DNA of 64,000 nucleotides from Bacillota bacterium (GTDB lineage: Bacteria; Bacillota; Clostridia; Christensenellales; Aristaeellaceae). Both the position numbers and the translations under genes were made by a program. Below, piece after piece: positions 56,684 to 64,000 of this stretch (its first letter is position 1; each line of letters opens with the position of its first letter). Where the stretch lies: contig JAEYAR010000203.1 in NCBI GenBank assembly GCA_023404715.1, positions 13,116-77,115 on the forward strand, written 5' to 3'. The notes under the pieces are model-generated. The model saw only the letters and a program-made list of their open reading frames with translations. It was not told the origin of the DNA and did no database searches.

Positions 56684-57559
56684 TCAGCCTTTTACAGACC
56701 CGATCATGACGCCTTTGATGAAATACTTCTGCGCAAACGGATAAACCATCAGAATAGGCAGCGTCGCGACCATAATGGTCGCTCCTTTCAAGGATTCGGG
56801 ATTTGTAACGTTTGCGTCGCTCAGGGATTCTAGGCCCGACATCGTGTTTTCCACGACCAAGCTGCGTATAATGCGCTGCAGCACGTACTGTTGCTTGTCC
56901 GTAAAATACATCAGATTATCCATGTACGCGTTCCAGTGGTACACGCACATCCACATCGCCACGGTCGCCACGACCGCCTTGGATACGGGTAAAACAATTT
57001 TAAACAAGATCACCCATTCGTTCGCTCCGTCGATCTGCGCGGATTCCTCCATATCTACGGGAATGCTCTGGAAAAAGTTGCGCATGACGATCATATTAAA
57101 GCCCCAGACCAGCGAGGGAAGCACCATGGCCCAACGGCTATTCATCAGCCCTAGCGACCGGATGAGCATGAACGTCGGGATTGTTCCGCCGGAAAAGTAC
57201 ATGGCGAACAGGAAAAGGCCCATGAGGGTTCTTCGAAGCGGCAGATAACGCTTCGAGATCGCGTAGCCGCCCAAAGCTGTGACGAGCGTAGAGAGAACCG
57301 TACCGACGACGGTGCGCCAAATCGTGTTGTAATACGCCCGCCAGATATCCGAAGAGTTAAAGACCTTTTGCAGCGCGGAAAAATCCCACTGGCGTGGCAG
57401 GATGTGGATGCCGATTCGGATGGATTCCGCATAAGAGCTCATGCCAACGGAAAACACGTGGATTATGGGATATGCCATTACGACACACAGGAGTGCCATG
57501 AAGACATGATTGAATATGTCGAATGCTTTTTCGGAGCGCGTCTTTGCCATGTGCGCCAT
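56684..57559 (-). CDS. Carbohydrate ABC permease (LplC/YtcP type)
   Basis: 291 residues, six helices (HVFMALLCVVMAYPIIHVF, TVVGTVLSTLVTALGGYAI and on). The EAA-loop is EESAQIDGANEWVILFKIVLPVSK near residue 185. With the partner permease it forms the importer channel. Start ATG 57559, 8 bases after GGAGGG; the longer frame to 57583 covers the ribosome-binding site and overlaps the previous stop. Confidence 0.9.
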   Translation of the reverse strand: MAHMAKTRSEKAFDIFNHVFMALLCVVMAYPIIHVFSVGMSSYAESIRIGIHILPRQWDFSALQKVFNSSDIWRAYYNTIWRTVVGTVLSTLVTALGGYAISKRYLPLRRTLMGLFLFAMYFSGGTIPTFMLIRSLGLMNSRWAMVLPSLVWGFNMIVMRNFFQSIPVDMEESAQIDGANEWVILFKIVLPVSKAVVATVAMWMCVYHWNAYMDNLMYFTDKQQYVLQRIIRSLVVENTMSGLESLSDANVTNPESLKGATIMVATLPILMVYPFAQKYFIKGVMIGSVKG

Positions 57560-57579
57560 ATCGCTGAACCCTCCTTCCG

Positions 57580-58542
57580 TCAAGCGATGCCCTGCTGCCC
57601 CAGGCCCTTTGCGAGCCGATCCGTCAGCAGCACCATGCCCAACCCGATGACCGACTTGAATAGCCCGATCGCCGTCGTATAGCTGTACTTCGTATCGATA
57701 ATCCCTTTTTCATAGATATACGTATCCAGTATCTCGGCGACGGATCGGACGGAGTTATTGTACATGTTATATACTTGGTCGAACCCGGCATCCATGATGG
57801 TGCCCGTTCTCAGGATCAACATGATGACGATCGTAGGGATCAGGCACGGAAGGGTCACATGAAGGATACGCTTAAACCGGCCCGCGCCGTCGATGATAGC
57901 GGCCTCATACAGCCCGGGATCGATACCGCTGAGCGCGGCGAGATAGATGATCGAGTTCCAGCCTACCTCGCGCCAAATTTCCGTAACGACGAGCAAACCC
58001 CGGAAGTAATTTTTGTCTCCAATAAAGTTGATGGGCTTTGCGCCGAACAGATTTGCGACAGCCACGGCGACGCCATAATCAGGCGACAGAACCATCCGAA
58101 GGATACCGGCCAGCACGACCCAGGAGATAAAGTGCGGCAAATAGGTAATCGTCTGAACGGTTTTTTTAAACCGAATGGATTGAATTTCATTGAGCAGGAT
58201 CGCCAGAAAAATGGGGGCCGGAAAACAGAATACAATTTTGTAAAGGCTGATGATCAGCGTATTGCCGAGCACTTGCAGGCCGTTGAGGCTGGTCAGAAAT
58301 TGCTCAAAGTACTTGAGCCCTACCCATTTGCTGGATAAAACGTTTTGAAAAAATGACTGCCCGATCTTCGCCTTATAATCGACAAACGCCATCGATAAAC
58401 CGAACATCGCGCCGTAGCGGAAGACGACGAACGTCAAAAGCGCCGGCAACACCATGAGCAGCAGGTTACGATGTTTGACGCACGCGCGAAGAAAGGCGGT
58501 GAAACGGTTTTTACGCTGCGCCTGTCTGAGCGGCTTAACCAT
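57580..58542 (-). CDS. Carbohydrate ABC permease (LplB/UgpA type)
   Basis: 320 residues, six helices (LLLMVLPALLTFVVFRYGAM, ISLYKIVFCFPAPIFLAILL, ITYLPHFISWVVLAGILRMV and on). The EAA-loop is LYEAAIIDGAGRFKRILHVTLP near residue 215. It pairs with the next permease. GAGGAGG lies 8 bases before the ATG. Second gene of the operon, 30 bases after the GntR regulator. Confidence 0.92.
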   Translation of the reverse strand: MVKPLRQAQRKNRFTAFLRACVKHRNLLLMVLPALLTFVVFRYGAMFGLSMAFVDYKAKIGQSFFQNVLSSKWVGLKYFEQFLTSLNGLQVLGNTLIISLYKIVFCFPAPIFLAILLNEIQSIRFKKTVQTITYLPHFISWVVLAGILRMVLSPDYGVAVAVANLFGAKPINFIGDKNYFRGLLVVTEIWREVGWNSIIYLAALSGIDPGLYEAAIIDGAGRFKRILHVTLPCLIPTIVIMLILRTGTIMDAGFDQVYNMYNNSVRSVAEILDTYIYEKGIIDTKYSYTTAIGLFKSVIGLGMVLLTDRLAKGLGQQGIA

Positions 58543-58572
58543 ATCAAATCCTCCTCGTATGAATGCGTCGTT

Positions 58573-59262
58573 CTACCTTTGATAGTCAATCCAACCTCTA
58601 AAGCTATGAATGACCGCCTCACGGACTTCGTCTTCATTTTTGTTTTTGATCGCTTCACAGATTCTACGGTGGTCCTCGACCGCCTTTTGCGGTACTTGTC
58701 TGACCGATTTGCTTACGGATTCGATAAAAATTTTGAGGATGATTTCTCCGATTCTGATCACATACGGGTTGTGTGTCGCTTGCAGAATTGCATGATGAAA
58801 TTTCATGTCGTCCTCGCCTGTTTGCACCCCTTGATTCGCCAAGTTTTCAAAATCATGCTGCACCCGGCTTATTTGTTTCAGGTCTTCCGCTGTGGCGTTG
58901 CGCGCCGCCATCACGCTGTATGCGGGCTCAAACATGAGGCGCAGCTCCATGATATCCTGCATCGTGCCGGGCTCAATCAAGAGTTGGTATAGCATCGGAT
59001 TCAAAGCGGACCCGGAGGCCTTTGTGGCCACGAAGGTGCCTTCGCCTCTACGCACTTCCACGACACCCATGGCCTGCAATACCTTGATCGCCTCACGAAC
59101 GCTGGAGCGTCCGACCCCCAAAGACGTCGTAAGCTCCGTTTCCGTGGGAAGCTGGTCGCCTGGCTTCAGCTCTTTGTGAATCAAAGCGTTTGTTATGCGC
59201 TCGATAACCTGATCGACCAATGCGCCCTTATTAATCGGCGCGCCCAGCTTTGTCGCATCCAT
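58573..59262 (-). CDS. GntR family regulator, FadR subfamily
   Basis: 229 residues. Winged helix: LIHKELKPGDQLPTETELTT, then SLGVGRSSVREAIKVLQAMG and VVEVRRGEGTFV. The C-terminal FadR/FCD helical domain has LMFEPAYSVMAARNAT and FHHAILQATHNPYVIRI with metal-binding histidines. It heads the ABC/GH30 operon and probably represses it until a sugar acid or related ligand binds. Start ATG 59262 after GAGGAGGGG. Confidence 0.9.
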   Translation of the reverse strand: MDATKLGAPINKGALVDQVIERITNALIHKELKPGDQLPTETELTTSLGVGRSSVREAIKVLQAMGVVEVRRGEGTFVATKASGSALNPMLYQLLIEPGTMQDIMELRLMFEPAYSVMAARNATAEDLKQISRVQHDFENLANQGVQTGEDDMKFHHAILQATHNPYVIRIGEIILKIFIESVSKSVRQVPQKAVEDHRRICEAIKNKNEDEVREAVIHSFRGWIDYQR

Positions 59263-59290
59263 ATAACCCCTCCTCATCATCCGACATAAT

Positions 59291-59344
59291 ACATCTGATG
59301 TCTGTTATTGATTGCATTATATGCCTTATTTTGACGCATGTCAA
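59291..59344 (-). promoter_or_regulatory. Promoter and operator of the GntR/ABC/GH30 operon
   Basis: Minus strand TTGACA (59344-59339), 17 bases, TATAAT (59321-59316): full consensus. The 11-bp palindrome ACATCTGATGT (59291-59301) lies just inside the transcript, a likely FadR-type operator. Confidence 0.75.
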
Positions 59345-59394
59345 TATAAAACGTCGAAAAATGTCCAAAATTGTTCAGGATTTTATGCGCAAAA

Positions 59395-59433
59395 AAAAGA
59401 AGCGGTCAGCGATATCGTCTGACCGCTTCTTTT
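59395..59433 (-). terminator. Terminator after the NYN gene
   Basis: AAAAAGAAGCGGTCAG (to 59409) pairs perfectly with CTGACCGCTTCTTTTT (59419-59434), with long T-runs on both sides. Placed 18 bases after the NYN stop. Confidence 0.85.
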
Positions 59434-59451
59434 TGACGCGGAGCGCTATTA

Positions 59452-60435
59452 TTATAAAATCTTTACGAGCATCGTCTTCTGTTCGTCCATCTCCACCTTG
59501 AGCGCGCCGCTCTTTTCGAGCGCGCGCAAAAGATCGGAAAAGCGCTTGAAGCCGATGGAGCGTTCGGTGAAATCCGGGTAGTCGTTCTGTACGGACGACT
59601 TGAGGATGGAGGGGTTGATGCGCTCGAATCCGTTTTCCTTGAAGGATTTAAGGTGATCGCGGAAGACCTCCGCGTAATTCTCGCGCGTAAGCTGCGGGGA
59701 CGCGCCGTCTTCGATCTCGTCGTCATGGCCGAGCTGGATGATGAGGTTAAAGTGATCCGCCACGACGGTGAAGGTGCCAAAGCGCTGTGAAAGGCCGGTC
59801 AGCAGCTTGCCAAATGTGGAAAAGCCGAAGGATTTTTCGTTGAAATCCGGGCGCAAGCGCAGCAGGATGTTTTTGAGCTCGGAAGCGAGGATTTCGTTCT
59901 CGTCCGCCTGCTCCTCGAGGATCGTGCGGATGAGCTCGTTGAGCTGCGCGAGCGTCAGGGGTTCGTCCTTCTGGCTGCGGCCCGAGGATTTACCCTGGCT
60001 GACGGATTCGAGGAATTGAAACTCGTTGCACGCGTTGATGAACACGCTGCTGGCGGCCTCGGAGCGCGAGATGCCGAGCACGAACTTGCCCATGGACTTG
60101 AGCTTGCCCACGAGCGGCACGTAGTCGCTGTCGCCGGAGACGATGCAGAACGAGTCGATCAAATGGTTCGTGAACGCGACGTCGAGCGCGTCGAGCACCA
60201 GTTGAATGTCCAGGTTGTTCTTCTGGTTTCGCCCGAAGCGAATGGAGGGCACGACGTTGAATGTATTGGACAGCAGCACTTCCTTGAGGTCGGAATACTT
60301 GTCCGTATAGCCGTAGACCTTGCCGATCAGGATGTCGCCGCGGATCTTGACCTTTTCGATGACGTCGTTGAGCGTGCCGATCTTTGCTCCGCAGTTTTCC
60401 AGGTCCACGAACAGGGCGTAATGCGCGGTTGCCAT
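59452..60435 (-). CDS. NYN domain protein with two OST-HTH/LOTUS modules
   Basis: 327 residues. The LabA/DUF88-type NYN nuclease domain (1-150) has the acidic residues in YALFVDLENCG, NNLDIQLVLDAL and FCIVSGDSDYVPLV. Two OST-HTH modules follow, near 165-235 and 255-325, each with a SFGFSTFGKLL or SIGFKRFSDLL core. The domain order suggests an RNA-binding ribonuclease. It lies 1 base after the CapA-like stop, in one transcript. The gene starts with ATG at 60435; AGGACGAG precedes it. Confidence 0.88.
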   Translation of the reverse strand: MATAHYALFVDLENCGAKIGTLNDVIEKVKIRGDILIGKVYGYTDKYSDLKEVLLSNTFNVVPSIRFGRNQKNNLDIQLVLDALDVAFTNHLIDSFCIVSGDSDYVPLVGKLKSMGKFVLGISRSEAASSVFINACNEFQFLESVSQGKSSGRSQKDEPLTLAQLNELIRTILEEQADENEILASELKNILLRLRPDFNEKSFGFSTFGKLLTGLSQRFGTFTVVADHFNLIIQLGHDDEIEDGASPQLTRENYAEVFRDHLKSFKENGFERINPSILKSSVQNDYPDFTERSIGFKRFSDLLRALEKSGALKVEMDEQKTMLVKIL

Positions 60436-60436
60436 C

Positions 60437-61528
60437 TTACTCGTCCTCCATTTTATATGAGCGTTTGAGAATCTTCTTTTCGATGCGCTCCGCCTCTTCG
60501 CCCTCGGCGAGCACGGGGCGATAATCGGTGCCGTCCTTCTGCGAGGTCAGGCGAATGGGCACGATCTCGAGCTCCGGCGGTTCGCTGCCGTCCTCGGTGA
60601 CGGTAAAGTGCAGCCGGGCGACATAGGCGTCCCGGTCGTCCGGGTCGACGTTGCCGCCGAAGACCAGGTTGCCCAGGGAATAGAGGATGTAACGGCCCTT
60701 GTAACGCTCGATGCCCTGCACGACGTGCGGGTGATGGCCGACGACCACGTCCGCCCCCGCGTTGATGGCGGCGCGGCCGATGCTGCGCTGCTCGGCGGTG
60801 AAGTCGTAAGAATACTCGCTGCCCCAGTGGAAGGAGGCGATGACGATCTGGCAACCCATCTCGCGCAGGGTCTTTACGTCCTTGGAGATGTCCTTCTTGC
60901 CGTTGCTGTAGGGGAAGCAGTAGCCCGTCATGCCTACCTTGACGCCGTCTTGCTCAAATATGCCCAGCAAGCCGCCGCCGGATACGATCAGCCCGGCGTC
61001 CTGCAGGTTTTGTATCGTATCTTCCTTGCCCCCGTCGCCGTAGTCCACGATGTGGTTGTTGGCGAGGTTTGCTGCCTCCACGCTGCCGGATGTCAAGATC
61101 GCGGCGTATTCCGCCGGGGCCTTGAAGTTGAACTTTTTGTCCTTCTTCTTCTCGCTCTCGGTCAGCGTGCCCTCGAAGTTGACGAGCGTCATGTCGTCCT
61201 GCGAGAAGAGCTCCGAAAGGCCGGAGAAGGGCCAGTCATAGCCCTTGGCCTCGACCACCTTTTCAAAGCAGTCGTCGCGTTTGCGCAGGGCGTCGGTCGA
61301 GCCCAGCGTCGTATCGCCGCCCACGGTGACCGTGAACGTGCGCGGGAAGAAGGCCTGGGCGTCCGCCGTCTCCGGTTCATCCGGCGTCGGGGCGGGTTCG
61401 CCGGATGTTTGCCCGGCATCGTCGAGCGATTCGTATTGCAGCCCGAAGAAGGATGCGTCGTCCTCGCCGAGCGCGCAGGCGGGCCAAAGCATGAGCAGCA
61501 TGAGCAGCAGGGATAGCGTCTTTTTCAC
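60437..61528 (-). CDS. CapA family (PGA_cap) metallophosphatase-like protein
   Basis: 363 residues. Signal peptide KKTLSLLLMLLMLWPACALG, then a CapA domain: FTVTVGGDTTLGSTD, VNFEGTLTES, AANLANNHIVDYGDGG, ASFHWGSEY and VVVGHHPHVVQGIERYKG. These are the metal and substrate motifs of the calcineurin-like CapA fold. Members take part in polyglutamate capsule making or act as cell-surface phosphatases; no capsule genes are near. The start is GTG 61528, 8 bases after AAGGAG. Confidence 0.87.
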   Translation of the reverse strand: MKKTLSLLLMLLMLWPACALGEDDASFFGLQYESLDDAGQTSGEPAPTPDEPETADAQAFFPRTFTVTVGGDTTLGSTDALRKRDDCFEKVVEAKGYDWPFSGLSELFSQDDMTLVNFEGTLTESEKKKDKKFNFKAPAEYAAILTSGSVEAANLANNHIVDYGDGGKEDTIQNLQDAGLIVSGGGLLGIFEQDGVKVGMTGYCFPYSNGKKDISKDVKTLREMGCQIVIASFHWGSEYSYDFTAEQRSIGRAAINAGADVVVGHHPHVVQGIERYKGRYILYSLGNLVFGGNVDPDDRDAYVARLHFTVTEDGSEPPELEIVPIRLTSQKDGTDYRPVLAEGEEAERIEKKILKRSYKMEDE

Positions 61529-61776
61529 GATCGATGCTCCTTATCTCAAAAAGGGTTCTTGTCCTCAGCTTGCTGGGATTCCCTTTCACGATAGCACAAA
61601 GACGGTAAAATTACAAGACTTTAGCGCATTCTGAAAGGAGGCTGGGCACACAAAGCTCCCTACCCTACGCTTAAAGAAACTTTGCTCACCGCCTCGTATC
61701 TGAAAGGGAACTTCCGTTATCTGTCGAAAATGTTTCACAGCAGACACAATAAACGAATGAAGCGAGGGATACAGCC

Positions 61777-63951
61777 ATGGGGGATGATACGAAGAGGGCG
61801 AAGGGCAGATCTATTGTCGGATTTTTGATATTGGCGATCGTCGTCGTGCTTTCGAATGCGGCGGTCATCGCCGTGCAGTTCTGGCCCACGCGCAACGATG
61901 TGCGTTATGAGAAAGCGCTCGTCTGCCTCAATACCGGGGCATACGGCGAGGCGATCGCGCGCTTCGATGCGTTGGGCGCCTATGAGGACAGCGCCAAGCT
62001 CTCGCTCTACGCGGCCGCGCGCCGACAGCTGGAGGCGGGTGAGTACGAAGGCGCCGGTATGGATTTTGAGCTGCTGGGGGATTTTCAGGATAGCGCGTAT
62101 TACGCCCGGTACAGCCGCGCGCGGGCATATGAACGCGATCAGGATTACGGCTCGGCCGTCGCCGGGTTTACGGCGCTGGGCAGCTTTCAGGATGCCCGTC
62201 AGCGGACGATCGACTGCGAACAGGCCGCATATGCCGCCACCTACGCCAAGGCAATGGCGCTGCAAACCGAGCAAAAATATGAAGAGGCCGTCGAGGTGTA
62301 CAAAACGATTCCGGACTATGCGGACAGCGAAGATCAGATTTTGCTTTGCCTCGCCGGCATACCGGAGCGGGAGTATCAAAAAGCGGTTGTAAAACAGCGC
62401 GCAGGGCAGTTCGAGCAGGCCATCTCCATCCTCGAGCAGATCCCGGAGCACGCGGGCAGCGCCGAGCTCATCGCCGCGTGTGAGGCGGGCATCTTGGAGC
62501 GCACGTATCAGAGCGCGGTGGAGAAGCAGCGCGCAGGGGAATTCGAGCAGGCCATCTCCATCCTCGAACAGATCCCGGAGCACGCGGGCAGCGCCGAGCT
62601 CATCGCCGCGTGTGAGGCGGGCATTTGGGAGCGTTCATACCAAGAGGCCCTGGCTACCCTGCAGGAGGGGAGATATTCCGCCGCCGCCTCCATTTTTGAG
62701 GAGCTTGCCCTCAATACCGAGGATGGCGACCTGATCGCAAGATGCGACGAAGGCGTCCGCGCGTGCACCTATCAACGCGCTTTGTCCGAGCAGGAATACG
62801 AGAATTTTGAACGGGCCATCGAGATTTTTAGCTCACTGGGCGCTTACAGCGATAGCGAGCAGCGCATCGTGCAGTGCGAGGAAGCCATAAATCAGCAGGC
62901 GTATGAGAAGGCGGCAAAGCTGGAGACAGAAGGGGATTTACGCGCAGCATATAAGGCTTACGCCGCGCTGGGCGATTACCGCGACGCCCCTAGCAAAGAA
63001 AAGGAGCTTCGTAGATATCAGTACGATATTGAAAAAACATTCGACAACGGTCTCTCTATATTTAGATATCCAAACCAATATAGGAAATATGGCCTTTTGG
63101 ATGCGGATTGGAATGTGATCATAGAGCCAATTTATTCCGCCATCGAGAACTTTTCCGAGGGCTTTGCAGCAGTTGAGCTTGAAAAGCATTGGGGGTTCAT
63201 CAATGAACAAGGACAATTGATTTGCGAAACCGCTTGGTCAGAAGTTGAAGATTTTTCAGAAGGGTTAGCAGCGGTTAGGGATCAACGGGATTACTGGGGT
63301 TATATCGACTCACAAGGTTCTGTTAAAATAGCGCCTCAATGGGAGGAGGTAACGCAGTTTCGTGGAAGTGCGGCGATTGTTGAAAAAGCGACATATGATT
63401 ATTCTCCATGCTGTCTAATAAATAGAAATGGTCAAGTGATATTTGATGAAGCCGCTGATGTTCTATGGGTAGCTAATGATGTTTATATCGTCAAAGAAAG
63501 ATATATTACGGGGGAATATAAGCCCTACACATTATTAGAGGTGGGTACTATGCGAAGGATCCCCCTTGAATATACATCAGTAGAGCCCTTTTCAGAAAAA
63601 GCTATTATGGTTGACACGGTTGATGGGATAGCAATCGCCGATCTAGAAGGAAATCTTCTCTCTGAGGATCGATGGAGCTATGTACAGAAATGTAAAGATG
63701 GTTTTGCAAAAGCGCGAATGGTATCTCAAGTTGATTCCGTCGAGTATTGTGGAATCATTGATTCCTTGGGACAGATCGTAATACAACCTGTGTGGGACAG
63801 TATCGGCGAAGAATTTGAGACCGGCTATGTCTGGGTAATGCAAAGGGATGTATATGGGCGAAAACGGTATGGCCTGGTCAACCAGCAGGACGAGCTCGTG
63901 GTCCCGTGTGAATACGATTCGGCAGAAGCGGCGTACATGTCCCTACAATGA
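61777..63951 (+). CDS. Membrane-anchored tandem helical-repeat protein with WG repeats
   Basis: 724 residues. One N-terminal membrane helix (IVGFLILAIVVVLSNAAVIA), then about nine TPR-like units of roughly 44 residues (for example KQRAGQFEQAISILEQIPEH) up to residue 415. Several WG-type beta repeats follow (KYGLLDADWNVIIEPIYSAI, KHWGFINEQGQLICETAWSE, YWGYIDSQGSVKIAPQWEEV). The gene is a mosaic: GC-rich before about 63000 and clearly AT-richer after. A protein-interaction role on the outer face is likely; no enzyme motif is seen. GCGAGGGA precedes the ATG. Confidence 0.75.
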   Translation: MGDDTKRAKGRSIVGFLILAIVVVLSNAAVIAVQFWPTRNDVRYEKALVCLNTGAYGEAIARFDALGAYEDSAKLSLYAAARRQLEAGEYEGAGMDFELLGDFQDSAYYARYSRARAYERDQDYGSAVAGFTALGSFQDARQRTIDCEQAAYAATYAKAMALQTEQKYEEAVEVYKTIPDYADSEDQILLCLAGIPEREYQKAVVKQRAGQFEQAISILEQIPEHAGSAELIAACEAGILERTYQSAVEKQRAGEFEQAISILEQIPEHAGSAELIAACEAGIWERSYQEALATLQEGRYSAAASIFEELALNTEDGDLIARCDEGVRACTYQRALSEQEYENFERAIEIFSSLGAYSDSEQRIVQCEEAINQQAYEKAAKLETEGDLRAAYKAYAALGDYRDAPSKEKELRRYQYDIEKTFDNGLSIFRYPNQYRKYGLLDADWNVIIEPIYSAIENFSEGFAAVELEKHWGFINEQGQLICETAWSEVEDFSEGLAAVRDQRDYWGYIDSQGSVKIAPQWEEVTQFRGSAAIVEKATYDYSPCCLINRNGQVIFDEAADVLWVANDVYIVKERYITGEYKPYTLLEVGTMRRIPLEYTSVEPFSEKAIMVDTVDGIAIADLEGNLLSEDRWSYVQKCKDGFAKARMVSQVDSVEYCGIIDSLGQIVIQPVWDSIGEEFETGYVWVMQRDVYGRKRYGLVNQQDELVVPCEYDSAEAAYMSLQ
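62392..62655 (+). repeat. Two nearly identical 132-bp tandem units inside the repeat protein gene
   Basis: Unit 1 at 62392-62523 and unit 2 at 62524-62655 encode the same 44-residue helical repeat with few changes, conserved at the DNA level. This marks a recent duplication. Confidence 0.75.
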
Positions 63952-63973
63952 AACGGCAATTTCCCCGTTTCAT
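63948..63973 (+). terminator. Inverted repeat after the repeat protein gene
   Basis: ATGAAACGG (63948-63956) pairs with CCGTTTCAT (63965-63973) and overlaps the stop codon. No T-run follows, so terminator status is doubtful. Confidence 0.35.
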
Positions 63974-63984
63974 AAAAATGGGGC

Positions 63985-63996
63985 GGGGGGGGGGGG
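63985..63996. other. Run of 12 G at the window end
   Basis: Twelve G in a row followed only by CCGG. No gene function is seen; it may be an assembly or sequencing artefact at a contig end. Confidence 0.5.
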
Positions 63997-64000
63997 CCGG

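Overview
The window looks like a chromosomal segment of an anaerobic Clostridia-type Firmicute. The evidence is strong AGGAGG ribosome-binding sites, TTGACA/TATAAT promoters, a dnaN-recF pair, small Firmicute families (UPF0180, YwbE, DUF1540), an agr-like LytTR two-component system, a QueT transporter behind a preQ1 riboswitch, and a fermentative AdhE. Most genes are GC-rich. The exceptions, by eye AT-richer, are about 17.4-18.4 kb, 26.3-34.0 kb and the second half of the last gene. I cannot name the genus.

Layout. 0-6 kb: a partial CvpA gene, a DUF5711 protein, UPF0180, the CCA-adding enzyme, recF, dnaN and tRNA-Ser(CGA); dnaA and yaaA are not beside dnaN. 6-11 kb: DUF3795, a GntR-regulated ABC operon ending in an unlisted 28-residue membrane peptide, a secreted S41 protease, YwbE, DUF1540 and preQ1-riboswitch/queT. 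11-12.5 kb: a protein of unknown family, a compact candidate type I toxin-antitoxin locus and palindromic hairpins. 12.5-17.4 kb: a MacB-like ABC exporter operon with its TetR regulator. 17.4-18.4 kb: a second member of the unknown family, divergent from an XRE repressor over two palindromic operators. 18.5-25 kb: a methyltransferase, DUF1801, and a LytTR/GHKL pair followed by a heterodimeric ABC exporter. 25-26.2 kb: a serine hydrolase.

26.3-34.0 kb is the accessory highlight. It is one operon, cmr1-cmr2(cas10)-cmr3-cmr4-cmr5-cmr6 plus a CorA-like two-helix membrane protein: a complete type III-B effector with no CRISPR array, cas6, cas1 or cas2 in the window. Its Cas10 has no HD nuclease domain but keeps the GGDD cyclase site, so it probably defends by a nucleotide signal acting on the membrane protein (compare the SAM-AMP/CorA systems). 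A 19-bp direct repeat flanks the island exactly.

34-49 kb: a DinG-like helicase, then a complete galacturonate pathway: IclR regulator, uxaB, uxaA, uxaC, a KdgF-like cupin, a kdgA fusion, a TRAP transporter (dctPQM), a degenerate orphan DctP and kdgK. 49-52.6 kb: adhE with a small phosphotransferase and a [2Fe-2S] protein. 52.8-59.3 kb: a GntR-controlled sugar ABC importer with a GH30-like glycosidase and an amidohydrolase. 59.4-64 kb: an NYN/OST-HTH protein, a CapA-like protein and a mosaic repeat/WG protein. The window ends in a 12-G run that may be a contig-end artefact.
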